64,000 bases of DNA, taken from positions 1 through 64,000 of the forward strand of contig NZ_JALJVY010000011.1 in NCBI RefSeq assembly GCF_024168485.1, given 5' to 3'. Source of the stretch: Sphingobium sp. OAS761. Lineage in GTDB: Bacteria > Pseudomonadota > Alphaproteobacteria > Sphingomonadales > Sphingomonadaceae. Positions 17,560 through 25,679 of the stretch are shown one piece after another. A model generated the notes under the pieces. That model was given only the letters and a program-made list of their open reading frames with translations. It did no database searches and had not been told where the DNA came from. Within the stretch, counting starts at the first letter, position 1. The number at the start of each line of letters is the position of its first letter. The position numbers were made by a program, and so were the translations under genes.

Positions 17560-19296
17560 ATGGAATCCGCTTCGGCCCAGATCTGGCCAGCCAGAAACAT
17601 GTCCGATGCCCTCGCGCTTGAGGGGGATGACGCGTATCTGGCGCAGGTCGCCGGGATCGATCAATGGCTGAACGCATTGCCCCAGGCAGCGGCGATCCTG
17701 AGTGTCTTTGACGACCAGTTCCATCTGCTGAGGCATAATCCCCGCTTTTCGGAAGCGCTTCACGCTGCGCCGGCCAATGCACTGCTGGAGCAGTGCGCCG
17801 ACCGCCTGCGGCAATCCATCGTCCAGGGTATAGAATCGAGCAGTTTCGAAATGCGGCGCGACGGCCGCCTGGGTCCGGAATATTTCACCTGCACGGCGGG
17901 CCGACTCGGTTCAGCCGAAGGACGGGATTATTATCTGTTCACGATCAGCGATCGGACCAACGAGCGCACGATCGAGAAGAATCTTCGGCGGGAACTGCTG
18001 TCGGACGGTTTGACCGCGCTGCCCAATCGCACGGGCTTCGGCGAGGAAATCGACGACAGGCTGCGCAACAGCCACTGGCCCGACAACGCCCAGTTCGGCA
18101 TCCTCGCCATCGATCTGAGCCGGTTCAGCCGGGTCAATGAATCGCTGGGTCCGATGGCCGGCGACGAATTGCTGATCACGGTCGCGAAGCGACTGAAATC
18201 CTGTTTGCGGCAGGGCGACGTTCTGGCCCGGATCGGTGGCAATGACTTCGCGATCTTTGCCCGATTGAACAATGGTTTGTCGGACATCCTTCATATCGTT
18301 CAGCGAATCGACGAGGCGCTTAGCTCGCCGATCCGTCTGAGCGACCTGCAAATCCGGGTCGATTGCGCCATCGGGTGCGCGCTTTCGATCGATCTGAAGG
18401 AAGATCCTGACGATGTGGTTCGCAAGGCGCAGGCGGCCGTCAAGATCGCAAAGCAGAGCGGTAAGGTCGAAATCTACCGCAACGGCGTTCTGAAGGAAGC
18501 CCAACGCCGCTTTTCGATCGAAAGCCGGCTGCGCGATGTCCTGGCGCAGGGCGGGCTGACGCTGGCCTACCAGCCGCTCATTCATCTCCAGACCGGCGAG
18601 ATCACCGGGTTTGAGGCGCTGGCGCGCTGGCACGACGAGGAATTGGGCAATGTCTGGCCGTCCGAATTTATCGCTGTCGCGGAAGAAAGCGGTCTCATAA
18701 CGTCGCTCGGCCGGTGGGCGGCCTATGAAGCCGCACAGGCGCTCAGTCGCTGGGACGCGAAATTTGGCCAGGCGCTGCCGGTCAGCGTCAACGTGAACCT
18801 GTCGCCGATTCAGATGGCCCGCGACGATGTCGCATCGGTGTTCGAAGAGGCGTTGCGCTATTCCGGGGTGGCCGGCAACCGCCTGACCGCCGAACTCACG
18901 GAAAGCGCGATCATCGCCGACCCGGAAAAGGCCCGCAAGCTGCTGTTCGCGCTCAAGGACCTGGACATGGCAATCGCGATGGACGATTTCGGCACCGGCT
19001 TTTCCAACCTCGCCAGCCTGCACAGCCTGCCGATCGACATTCTCAAGATAGACCGCAGCTTCGTGTCGTCCATGCTGGGCGATCATGACAAGGCGGTCAT
19101 CGTCCGCACCATCCTCTCGCTCGCCGAATCGCTTAACCTGCGCGTGACGGCTGAAGGCATTGAAACACAGGAACTGGCGCACAAGCTGCAAGCGATGGGA
19201 TGCTGGCAGGGGCAGGGCTATTATTTCGCCCGGCCGATGAGCGAAGCGGATGCCTATGATTACTGGCGCGCGCGCTGGAATTTCGAAACCGTCTGA
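17560..19296 (+). CDS. PAS-GGDEF-EAL protein, probable c-di-GMP phosphodiesterase
   Basis: The 578-aa protein has a PAS-like N-terminus (about residues 25-130), a GGDEF domain (about 145-310) and an EAL domain (about 325-570). The GGDEF signature is degenerate (RIGGNDFAIFARL), so diguanylate cyclase activity is doubtful. The EAL part keeps the family residues: EALARW, the Asp pair in MDDFGTGFSNL, LKIDRSFV and TAEGIETQ. It therefore probably degrades c-di-GMP, with the GGDEF domain as a regulatory GTP sensor. It has no membrane helix, so it should be cytosolic. Its 3' end overlaps the end of convergent cca by 37 bp. Start choice: ATG 17560; a second ATG at 17599 is possible. Confidence 0.88.
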   Translation: MESASAQIWPARNMSDALALEGDDAYLAQVAGIDQWLNALPQAAAILSVFDDQFHLLRHNPRFSEALHAAPANALLEQCADRLRQSIVQGIESSSFEMRRDGRLGPEYFTCTAGRLGSAEGRDYYLFTISDRTNERTIEKNLRRELLSDGLTALPNRTGFGEEIDDRLRNSHWPDNAQFGILAIDLSRFSRVNESLGPMAGDELLITVAKRLKSCLRQGDVLARIGGNDFAIFARLNNGLSDILHIVQRIDEALSSPIRLSDLQIRVDCAIGCALSIDLKEDPDDVVRKAQAAVKIAKQSGKVEIYRNGVLKEAQRRFSIESRLRDVLAQGGLTLAYQPLIHLQTGEITGFEALARWHDEELGNVWPSEFIAVAEESGLITSLGRWAAYEAAQALSRWDAKFGQALPVSVNVNLSPIQMARDDVASVFEEALRYSGVAGNRLTAELTESAIIADPEKARKLLFALKDLDMAIAMDDFGTGFSNLASLHSLPIDILKIDRSFVSSMLGDHDKAVIVRTILSLAESLNLRVTAEGIETQELAHKLQAMGCWQGQGYYFARPMSEADAYDYWRARWNFETV

Positions 19297-20471
19297 TCGG
19301 CGATCTCGCTGATCCGGCCGTCGCCGGGAAAATCCTCCGCGACCCATTGGGCCTCGACCGCCTGCAAGGCCTTCGCCACATCGGGACCCGCGGGCAGCCC
19401 CCTGGCGATCAGCGCTCCGCCACCGATCGACAGTCGGGGCGGCGTCCAGTCCCGGATCTGCCGCACGACATCGGGGGCGACATCCCGATCCAGCAGCAGC
19501 CGGTCGATCGCGCTTTCGACTCCGACCCGATAGGCGAGCGCGCGCGCATTGTGGGGCGGCGGCGTGGTTCCCAGCGCCGCAACGAGCCGCTTGCGTGCCT
19601 TGTTCGACAGTTTGAGCCGGGCGCCGACCTGTTCCGCCAGTGTCGTGTCGGGCGGCAGCAGCGCGGCAAGCCGTCGTAGCGCGGACGGTTGCGTCTCCGC
19701 TTCGGCTTCGCGCGCTATCACCCTCTCGACGCGCGCGACGCCCTGCATATCCACTTCGGGAAGCACGGGTTTGAGAATATCGCCGTCCACCATCAGGCGC
19801 AGCGCCTTTACGGGGTCTGCGACGCCCAGCAGCTTCAGCAGTTCATCGGCAATCCGCTCGCGCGACAGGGCCATCAGGCTCGTCGCACCCGCGCGACAGG
19901 CGTCATACGCTTCCCCGTCCACGGCATCGTCGCCATAGCGCGCCAGAAACCGGAAATAGCGCAGGATGCGCAGATGGTCCTCGGCGATACGCTCACGGGC
20001 ATCGCCGATAAAGCGCAGCCGCCGCGCATTCAGGTCGTCCACGCCACCGAAATAGTCGAACACCGCGCCGCTGACCGGGTCGGCATACAGGGCGTTGATC
20101 GTGAAATCCCGCCGGGCGGCATCCTCGCGCCAGTCGTCGGTATAGGCGATCGTCGCGCGTCGCCCGTCGGTGCTCACGTCCCGGCGCAGCGTCGTCACTT
20201 CCACCGGCCAGCCCGCTATCACGGCCGTTACCGTGCCATGATCGATGCCGGTCGGCACGACCTTGATCTCGGAAGCCCGCAATCGTTCCACGACCATGGC
20301 GGGAAACAGGGTGGTCGCAACGTCCAGATCGTTGACCGGCAGGCCCAGCAGCGTGTCCCTCACCGCGCCGCCGACGAAGCGTACCATGCCGTCCGCCGCA
20401 CCGAGCGCGTCGAGCAGGGCGTCCAGGCCGGGACGGTTGCGCCAGGCGGCGTCAGGCAGGTTGACGGTCAT
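19260..20471 (-). CDS. cca: CCA tRNA nucleotidyltransferase
   Basis: This enzyme adds or repairs the 3' CCA end of tRNAs. The 403-aa protein, starting MTVNLPDAAWRNRPGLD, has the class II polymerase-beta signature RFVGGAVRDTLLGLPVNDLD with catalytic aspartates. It also has TDDWREDAARRDFTINALY and the RNA-binding RFIGDARERIAEDHLRILRY. The window's tRNA-Thr lacks an encoded CCA, so the enzyme is needed. I choose the ATG at 20471. A frame extending to 20582 reads into the NUDIX gene without a family match. It overlaps the NUDIX gene upstream by 20 bp and the EAL gene downstream by 37 bp. Confidence 0.93.
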   Translation of the reverse strand: MTVNLPDAAWRNRPGLDALLDALGAADGMVRFVGGAVRDTLLGLPVNDLDVATTLFPAMVVERLRASEIKVVPTGIDHGTVTAVIAGWPVEVTTLRRDVSTDGRRATIAYTDDWREDAARRDFTINALYADPVSGAVFDYFGGVDDLNARRLRFIGDARERIAEDHLRILRYFRFLARYGDDAVDGEAYDACRAGATSLMALSRERIADELLKLLGVADPVKALRLMVDGDILKPVLPEVDMQGVARVERVIAREAEAETQPSALRRLAALLPPDTTLAEQVGARLKLSNKARKRLVAALGTTPPPHNARALAYRVGVESAIDRLLLDRDVAPDVVRQIRDWTPPRLSIGGGALIARGLPAGPDVAKALQAVEAQWVAEDFPGDGRISEIADQTVSKFQRARQ

Positions 20472-21060
20472 GGCCCAGCCTGCGCGAGAGATTGGCGATG
20501 ATGGCCGCGGTGATGCCCCAGATACGGCGGCCTTCCCATGGAATCTCGTAATAATGGCGGATGGCGCCGTCATATTCCACATCGTGCCGGATGCGGTTGG
20601 CCGGATCGAGCACGAAATCCAGCGGCACTTCGAACCAGTCTGCGACTTCGCTTTCCTGCGCCATCAGCGGCAGGTCGGGGGGGATCACCGCCAGTACCGG
20701 CACGATGTCGAAGCCGGTGAAGGTATGATAGCGATCGGTCACGCCGATTATGTCCGCGCGGTCGGGCGGCAGCGCTATTTCCTCCTGCGCCTCGCGCAGG
20801 GCGCCGGCAATCTCGTCGACGTCGGTCGGGTCGACCCGCCCGCCGGGAAAGGCGATCTGTCCTGCATGCTTGCGCAATCGCGAGGATCGCTGGGTCAGGA
20901 TCAGGCCCGGTTCCGGACGTTCCGTCACCGCCATCAGAACTGCCGCCGGCGCCAGCGTCATGGGGCCGGCGATGCGCGGATCGCGGGTTTCGGCAAGTTC
21001 CAGAGCGCCGCGCCGATGTCCTTCGTCCAGCGCGGCGCGCAACCGCTGCGCCAGAGTCAT
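20452..21060 (-). CDS. CoA pyrophosphatase, NUDIX family
   Basis: The 202-aa protein carries the CoA-type NUDIX box (FPGGRVDPTDVDEIAGALRE followed by AQEEIAL) and the upstream RSSRLRKHAGQIAFPGG element seen in NudL/NUDT7-type enzymes that cleave CoA to phosphopantetheine and 3',5'-ADP. The box has Ala where Gly usually follows EEI, a mild change. The start MTLAQRLRAAL at 21060 overlaps the stop of the DUF1285 gene (ATGA), which supports that start over a longer frame to 21099. It lies in a DUF1285-NUDIX-cca series of overlapping genes. Confidence 0.88.
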   Translation of the reverse strand: MTLAQRLRAALDEGHRRGALELAETRDPRIAGPMTLAPAAVLMAVTERPEPGLILTQRSSRLRKHAGQIAFPGGRVDPTDVDEIAGALREAQEEIALPPDRADIIGVTDRYHTFTGFDIVPVLAVIPPDLPLMAQESEVADWFEVPLDFVLDPANRIRHDVEYDGAIRHYYEIPWEGRRIWGITAAIIANLSRRLGHDRQPA

Positions 21061-21623
21061 GACTCTCCGTCCAGCGGGAAGAAGGCACCGTTGCTCCACA
21101 GCCCGATCTGTTCTCCGCCCTCGTCCAGCGCCAGGTTCATCAACTCATAATAGACGCTGCGGTTGACCAGTGCCTCCAGCCCGCGCCGGACATGCAGATA
21201 GGGGTGGGGCCCGTCCGGCGTCTCGCGCACCCATATCTCATGGTCGGGACCAGCGGCGATCAGGTCGCCGCTATTCAGGCGGAACGCCAGCGCCCGCTGC
21301 CGCCCATGGCCCTCGCTCTTCAGTTCCACCGCGACGAACGGGGCATCCTCCACCGCAATGCTCAGCTTCTCGACGGGAGTCACGAGGACATGGCTGCCAT
21401 CGGGTTCGCGGCGCAGGATCGTGGAGAACAGGCGCACCATCGCCTCCCGCCCGATCGGCGACCCCTGATGAAACCAGGTGCCGTCGCGGGCGATCCGCAT
21501 GTCGCTGTCGCCGCAATGGTCGGGGTTCCACTGTTCGACGGGCGGCAGCCTTTTTTCCTCGGCCAGCCGCGCGATGTCGGCCAGCGACAGGTCGGTCAGG
21601 TCAGGCGGCGGCTGCATCGGCAT
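21057..21623 (-). CDS. DUF1285 family protein, 188 aa
   Basis: The protein begins MPMQPPPDLTDLSLADIARL and shows the DUF1285 hallmarks: PPVEQWNPDHCGDSDMRIAR, DGTWFHQGSPIGREAMVRLF and TPVEKLSIAVEDAPF. The C-terminal part (YLHVRRGLEALVNRSVYYEL) completes the two-subdomain fold known for the family, for which no enzyme activity is established. It is first in a run of overlapping genes (DUF1285, NUDIX, cca), which hints at a shared transcript, not a shared role. It has no signal or membrane segment. Confidence 0.87.
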   Translation of the reverse strand: MPMQPPPDLTDLSLADIARLAEEKRLPPVEQWNPDHCGDSDMRIARDGTWFHQGSPIGREAMVRLFSTILRREPDGSHVLVTPVEKLSIAVEDAPFVAVELKSEGHGRQRALAFRLNSGDLIAAGPDHEIWVRETPDGPHPYLHVRRGLEALVNRSVYYELMNLALDEGGEQIGLWSNGAFFPLDGES

Positions 21624-21666
21624 GGGGCGGAGATAGGGCGCCGAAGCTCAAAGGCAAAGGGGTAAT

Positions 21667-22185
21667 TCAGGCGGAGACAGCGATGCGCGGTCCCAGCATG
21701 CCGGTTCCTCCGATCGACCGGCCGTCGACCGACAGCGCCAGCAGCCGCCGTTTCTCGAATGGACCGGGCGCATCCCATCCCCAGGTATCACCCGCGCCGA
21801 AACCCCAGAAGCGGCCATAATATTCCGGATCGCCGATCATCATCAGCGGTTCGGTGGCCCGCGCCCGCGCGGTTGCCACAACAGCGTCCATCATCGCCCG
21901 CCCATGGCCGCCCATCTGGCGGTCGGGCAGAACGGCGACCGGTCCGACCATGATCAGCGGCATCCGTGCCCCATCCTCCAGCACCAGCGCCACAGGCCAG
22001 CTTTGCAGCGTGCCGATCAGCCCGCCATCCTCGTCAAGCGCCGCGAACGACAATTCGGGCAGCCAGGACATGCCGTCGCGGATGGCATAGGCGGTGCGGC
22101 CATGGCGATCCGGCCCGAAAGCCGCGTCGAGCACCCGCTCGATCGCCGCGTCGGGCTGGCTGTCCAGGGGCACAATCATAGACAT
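21667..22185 (-). CDS. GNAT-family N-acetyltransferase
   Basis: The 172-aa protein begins MSMIVPLDSQPDAAIERVLD. It contains the acetyl-CoA binding region of GNAT enzymes: MVGPVAVLPDRQMGGHGRAM, with the V-x-P-x3-x-GxG/A loop as DRQMGGHGRA, then MMIGDPEYYGRFWGFGAGDT. The pattern is that of YhbS-like acetyltransferases, whose substrate is not known. A frame running back to 22377 crosses non-conserved sequence, so the ATG at 22185 is preferred. It is 43 bp from DUF1285 on the same strand and may be transcribed with it. Confidence 0.83.
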   Translation of the reverse strand: MSMIVPLDSQPDAAIERVLDAAFGPDRHGRTAYAIRDGMSWLPELSFAALDEDGGLIGTLQSWPVALVLEDGARMPLIMVGPVAVLPDRQMGGHGRAMMDAVVATARARATEPLMMIGDPEYYGRFWGFGAGDTWGWDAPGPFEKRRLLALSVDGRSIGGTGMLGPRIAVSA

Positions 22186-22312
22186 GTCTTGCCGATCCGC
22201 CTGCAATGGCGCATGGACCGCGCCGGAAGCGGCGGGCTTTAGCGCCCGCCTCGCAAAATGAAAGACTAAACTCGCCCGGCCTGCGGACAGGTCCGGCAGA
22301 TGATGGCGACCT

Positions 22313-22696
22313 ATGCACGACGCTTTTGACGATTTCCTGACGTTGGAGGTCAACAATCTCCACGTCGATGTGCTCACCGGGATCTATTCGGAGGAAACCC
22401 ACCTTCCGCAACCGCTGCGCATTTCCATCCGGGCGCGGCTCCGGATCGACGATCATTACGACCCGTCGGCGCCGCTGTCCCGGTCGAAAAACTACATGGA
22501 CCTCAAACATGCGGCGACTACCGCTTTGCCGGAAGGGCAGCATTTCACCCTGATCGAGGCGGTGGCCGATCATATCGTCGACACCATCTTCCTTCAGGAC
22601 GACAAGGTCAGCCATGTCGAGGTAAAGATCGTCAAGCTCGCCCTGTCCGAACGGGGCGAGGAAATCGGCATCACGCTCGGCCGGGCGCGGCGCTGA
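22313..22696 (+). CDS. folB: dihydroneopterin aldolase-type protein
   Basis: The 127-aa protein has the FolB fold pattern: LEVNNLHVDVLTGIYSEETH with the GIYSEE-type active-site stretch, a central NYMDLKHAATT and FTLIEAVADHIVDTIFLQDD with the family Glu, then a terminal strand VEVKIVKLAL. FolB converts dihydroneopterin to hydroxymethyl-dihydropterin in folate synthesis. Other folate genes are not adjacent. It is divergent from the GNAT gene and convergent with the oxygenase gene, with only seven bases to the latter's stop. Confidence 0.8.
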   Translation: MHDAFDDFLTLEVNNLHVDVLTGIYSEETHLPQPLRISIRARLRIDDHYDPSAPLSRSKNYMDLKHAATTALPEGQHFTLIEAVADHIVDTIFLQDDKVSHVEVKIVKLALSERGEEIGITLGRARR

Positions 22697-22703
22697 CCGC
22701 GCC

Positions 22704-23651
22704 TCATTCCCGCTTGATCAGCCCGATCTCGATCAGCCTTTCGGTCAGGTAATCATGCGCCGTGATCGGAGGATCGCGGCGCGGATTTTCCGCCGTGACG
22801 CACTGGGGCAGCGCGTCGATCAGGAAATCGGGCCGCAGGTGCAGGAAGAAGGGCATGGAATAGCGTGACCGCCCCCGGCGTTCGGGCGGCGGGTTGACGA
22901 CGCGATGGCTGGTGGACGGCAGGACGTGGTTGGTCAGCCGCTGGAGCATGTCGCCCACATTGATGGCCAGCGCCCCGGGCGGCGGCACCACCGGCAGCCA
23001 GTTGCCGCTGCGGTCCTTGAGTTCCAGCCCGCCTTCCTCCGCCCCCAGCAGCAGCGTGATCAGGTTGATATCCTCATGTGCGCCCGCGCGGATGCCCGGC
23101 GCTGCGGGCGATACCGGCGGATAATGCAGCAGCCGCAGGATCGAGTTGCCGTCCCTTACCGGCGCGTCGAACCAGCGTTCGGGCAGTCCCAGATAGAGTG
23201 CGATAGCCGACAGCAATTCTCCGCCCACGCGGTCGAACTCGCGGTAGAGGGGCGCGAACACCGATTCGAACCCGGGCAGTTCCTCGGGCCATATATTAGG
23301 CGGCATCGTCGCGGCGAGCGGGTCTCCGGGGGCCAGGTCGCGCCCGACATGCCAGAATTCCTTGAGGTCGTTCTCGCTGGCCCCCTTGGCGATCTCGACG
23401 CCGAAGGCGGTATAGCCGCGCTGACCGCCGTTGAATTTGGCGTCATAGCGCGTCTTCGTGGCGACCGGCAGGTCAAAGAAGCGCCGCGCCATCGCCCATC
23501 CTTCGTCGATCAGCGCCTCGTCCATGCCATGGTCGCGCACCATGGCAAAGCCGAAACGCTGGAAGGATTGGCCGAACGCGACCGCGAAATCCCGCTTTTC
23601 CATTCCCGCCATGGACAGGACGGGCACCTGTTCCAGCACTGATTGCGACAC
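22704..23651 (-). CDS. 2-oxoglutarate-Fe(II) oxygenase, isopenicillin N synthase-like
   Basis: The 315-aa protein has the DIOX_N region (VPVLSMAGMEKRDFAVAFGQ) and a double-stranded beta-helix with the iron triad His-x-Asp in AGAHEDINLITLLL and a distal His in LPSTSHRVVNPPP. The Arg-x-Ser that binds 2-oxoglutarate is in GRSRYSMPFFL. The start is the GTG at 23651, with GGAGA six bases upstream. An ATG nearby is out of frame. The family includes oxidases of unknown small molecules, and nothing nearby names the substrate. It is divergent from the EVE-domain gene across about 106 bp. Confidence 0.85.
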   Translation of the reverse strand: MSQSVLEQVPVLSMAGMEKRDFAVAFGQSFQRFGFAMVRDHGMDEALIDEGWAMARRFFDLPVATKTRYDAKFNGGQRGYTAFGVEIAKGASENDLKEFWHVGRDLAPGDPLAATMPPNIWPEELPGFESVFAPLYREFDRVGGELLSAIALYLGLPERWFDAPVRDGNSILRLLHYPPVSPAAPGIRAGAHEDINLITLLLGAEEGGLELKDRSGNWLPVVPPPGALAINVGDMLQRLTNHVLPSTSHRVVNPPPERRGRSRYSMPFFLHLRPDFLIDALPQCVTAENPRRDPPITAHDYLTERLIEIGLIKRE

Positions 23652-23757
23652 GTTGCATTCTCCGAAAATCGTCAAGTCCCTTGCCCCCGCGCATATGGGG
23701 ACGGCCAGTTCTGTTCTCATCCTTGATCGCGTCGAGGCGCTGTTGCAAGGAGGCGGG

Positions 23758-24171
23758 ATGAACTACTGGCTGATGAAATCGGAACCCGATGTCTTTTCCT
23801 ACGACGATCTGGTCGAAAAAGGGAAAGCGGAATGGGACGGCGTGCGCAACCACGCGGCGCAGGGACATATGCGGGCAATGCGCAAGGGCGACGAGGCGCT
23901 GTTCTATCACAGCAATATCGGCGTCGAGGCGGTAGGCATCATGACCATCGTAGAGGAAGCGGCGCCCGACAGCACGGACGAGAGCGGCAAGTGGATCGCG
24001 GTCCATGTCGCGCCGAAGGAAAAGCTGGATCGGCCGGTCACGCTCAAGGCGATGAAGGCCGATGCCGCTCTGGCGGACATGGTGATGCTGCGTCAGTCGC
24101 GCCTGTCCGTGTCCCCCCTGACCCGGGCACAGTTCGATCACATCGTCGCTTTGTCGAAGGCGACATCCTGA
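23758..24171 (+). CDS. EVE domain-containing protein
   Basis: The 137-aa protein starts MNYWLMKSEPDVFSYDDLVE, the typical start of bacterial EVE (PUA-like) proteins related to THYN1. It contains the VRNHAAQGHMRAMRKGDEAL segment that forms the modified-base pocket, and VAPKEKLDRPVTLKAMK. EVE domains are thought to bind modified bases in DNA or RNA, but the cellular role of stand-alone versions is not settled. AAGGAGG (23747-23753) sits four bases upstream of the ATG. It is monocistronic. Confidence 0.9.
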   Translation: MNYWLMKSEPDVFSYDDLVEKGKAEWDGVRNHAAQGHMRAMRKGDEALFYHSNIGVEAVGIMTIVEEAAPDSTDESGKWIAVHVAPKEKLDRPVTLKAMKADAALADMVMLRQSRLSVSPLTRAQFDHIVALSKATS

Positions 24172-24303
24172 AGGGCGATTGCGCGCGGTGCAACCGTGCC
24201 GACGCTCTTTGCGATTGAGGCATTGCCGCACTGCAACATAAAAGGGTGTCAACAAAACAGAAGATACAGAGGTGTTTGATCGGCATTCACAAGGAGTAAA
24301 CCC

Positions 24304-24582
24304 ATGCGAATGCTGTCCAAGTTTGTCATCGCCGGCGCCCTGAGCGCCATCGCCGTCACCGCCGCCCACGCCGAGGATGCGCCCAAGCAGCGCTTCTCGC
24401 ACGAAGGCTACACCTATGTGTATGAGGTGAAGGACACGAAGAGCGGCAAGCTTATTTCTGGCCGCCGCTACCCCGACGCCGTTGCGTTCAACCTGGCTGT
24501 CAAGAATGGCAAGGTTTCGGGCACGTCGGGTGGTCAGCAGGTGACGTTCGATGTCGAAGAGGCGCGCGGCGCCGCCAACTGA
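24304..24582 (+). CDS. small exported protein, 92 aa, unknown function
   Basis: A clear Sec signal peptide (MRMLSKFVIAGALSAIAVTA, cleavage after AHA at about residue 23) leads a 69-residue mature part: RFSHEGYTYVYEVKDTKSG, then LISGRRYPDAVAFNLAVKNG. This reads as a small beta-rich domain. AAGGAG precedes the ATG at the usual distance. It ends just before a strong bidirectional terminator, opposite a second exported protein. I think of it as a sphingomonad-type periplasmic protein of unknown role. Confidence 0.75.
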   Translation: MRMLSKFVIAGALSAIAVTAAHAEDAPKQRFSHEGYTYVYEVKDTKSGKLISGRRYPDAVAFNLAVKNGKVSGTSGGQQVTFDVEEARGAAN

Positions 24583-24600
24583 TCATCGATCCGGTTCGAT

Positions 24601-24637
24601 AAAAAGGGCGGCATCCACACCGGATGCCGCCCTTTTT
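24601..24637. terminator. strong bidirectional rho-independent terminator
   Basis: A perfect 16-bp inverted repeat (left arm 24601-24616, right arm 24622-24637, loop ACACC) has a GGGCGGCATCC core. It carries five A at its left edge and five T at its right edge, so it works for both strands. It separates the convergent exported-protein genes. Confidence 0.9.
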
Positions 24638-24643
24638 CGATGA

Positions 24644-24946
24644 TCAGCGGCAGCGACGCTTGCTGTCGATTTCCTTGCCGAGCAGTGCACCGCCGGCTGC
24701 GCCCAGGATCGTGCCGGTGGCGCGATCGCCATGGGTATCGATGGCCCGACCGACGAGAGCACCGCCGACGCCGCCGATGATCAGGCCGGTCGTGCCGTCG
24801 GATTTCCGGCAATAAGTGCGGCCGTCGCGGCCACGCCATTCCTTGTAGCGATAATGTTTCCGGGCCTGGGCGCCGTCCGTGGGCACGGCCATGGACACGG
24901 GGATGGCCAGCGAGACGGCCGCGGCCGCGAGCAGAATGTTACGCAT
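24644..24946 (-). CDS. exported glycine-zipper protein, 100 aa
   Basis: A Sec signal peptide (MRNILLAAAAVSLAIPVSMA) is followed by a basic, Tyr-rich linker with KEWRGRDGRTYCRKSDGT. Two glycine zippers follow, GLIIGGVGGALVGRAID and GTILGAAGGALLGKEID, the second ending in a Lys/Arg/Cys tail. Such Gly-zipper (2TM/YmgG-like) proteins sit in or near the membrane and often affect the envelope, but the function is open. GGAGGAG lies just upstream of the ATG at 24946, which outranks a much longer in-frame extension. It is convergent with the 92-aa exported gene across a shared terminator. Confidence 0.85.
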   Translation of the reverse strand: MRNILLAAAAVSLAIPVSMAVPTDGAQARKHYRYKEWRGRDGRTYCRKSDGTTGLIIGGVGGALVGRAIDTHGDRATGTILGAAGGALLGKEIDSKRRCR

Positions 24947-25066
24947 GAAATCTCCTCCATTTGCGTGACTTGGTGCATCAACCAGCCTAGGTTGATCCAG
25001 GTTGCATGAACCTGCGGCAACAAAATAAGCGCTTGTTTCTAAATCCATATTTTTCAGGGTGGAGCG

Positions 25067-25519
25067 ATGCACGGAGACGACGAACGGGCGGGAAGGGCGT
25101 TGATAGACGCGCTCGCGCTGTCGCCCCATCCCGAAGGCGGCTGGTATCGCGAGACATGGCGGGCGGCGGCGCGGCCAGGGGAACGGGCGGCGGGGACCGC
25201 CATTCTGTTCCTGCTCGAATCGCATCAACGGTCGCACTGGCACCGGGTCGACGCGGACGAGATCTGGTTCTGGCACGCAGGGGCGCCTTTGCGACTGGAC
25301 ATGGCCGCGCGGCCCGCCGCGCCCCTGCAATCCCTTCTGCTCGGGCCAGACGTGCCGGGGGGGCAGTCGCCGCAGCTGCGCGTGCCCGCCAATCATTGGC
25401 AGGCAGCCTTGCCGCAGGGCGGATGGACGCTGGTCAGTTGCACGGTCACGCCCGGTTTCGAATTTGCCGGTTTTACGCTGGCACCCCAGGGATGGTCCCC
25501 GGGCGAGGGCATGGATTGA
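25067..25519 (+). CDS. cupin-fold protein (DUF985)
   Basis: The 150-aa protein starts MHGDDERAGRALIDALALSP and has the DUF985 pattern LSPHPEGGWYRETWRA near the start. AGTAILFLLESHQRSHWHRV, DEIWFWHAGAPLRL and LPQGGWTLVSCTVTPGFEF follow. These are strands of a double-stranded beta-helix with potential metal ligands (HWH, EIW). GTGGAG stands directly upstream of the ATG. Family members are often called sugar-binding or cupin proteins without a proven reaction. Two DnaA boxes begin a few bases past the stop. Confidence 0.85.
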   Translation: MHGDDERAGRALIDALALSPHPEGGWYRETWRAAARPGERAAGTAILFLLESHQRSHWHRVDADEIWFWHAGAPLRLDMAARPAAPLQSLLLGPDVPGGQSPQLRVPANHWQAALPQGGWTLVSCTVTPGFEFAGFTLAPQGWSPGEGMD

Positions 25520-25523
25520 GGAC

Positions 25524-25542
25524 TTATCCACATTTATCCACA
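25524..25542 (+). promoter_or_regulatory. two tandem DnaA boxes
   Basis: TTATCCACA occurs twice, at 25524-25532 and 25534-25542, in the same orientation with one base between, so the sites lie one helical turn apart. Both match the strict DnaA box. They open a gene-free stretch (25520-26003) with an AT-rich part and palindromes. I noticed no other full boxes close by, which makes a complete oriC uncertain. Confidence 0.6.
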
Positions 25543-25628
25543 GATTTGCCGTATCTCATGTCTCCAAAGCGTCAGATTTCGCTTTGTGCGACTCGGGAAT
25601 GGTGAGACCATCCATCTATCGAGACGAC

Positions 25629-25651
25629 GGAAAATCATCTGATGATTTTCC
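25629..25651. repeat. perfect inverted repeat, 11-bp arms
   Basis: GGAAAATCATC and GATGATTTTCC flank a single T. The stem has no T-run outside it. It lies 86 bp after the DnaA boxes and is immediately followed by a second palindrome. Outer arms GACCATC (25607-25613) and GATGGTC (25684-25690) enclose both. Confidence 0.7.
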
Positions 25652-25653
25652 AT

Positions 25654-25677
25654 AAAATACTGATAAAACAGTATTTT
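25654..25677. repeat. AT-rich inverted repeat, 9-bp arms
   Basis: AAAATACTG (25654-25662) and CAGTATTTT (25669-25677) flank ATAAAA, followed by one more T. With its A/T flanks it could act as a weak bidirectional terminator or as an easily melted element beside the DnaA boxes. The sequence alone does not decide between these. Confidence 0.6.
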
Positions 25678-25679
25678 TA

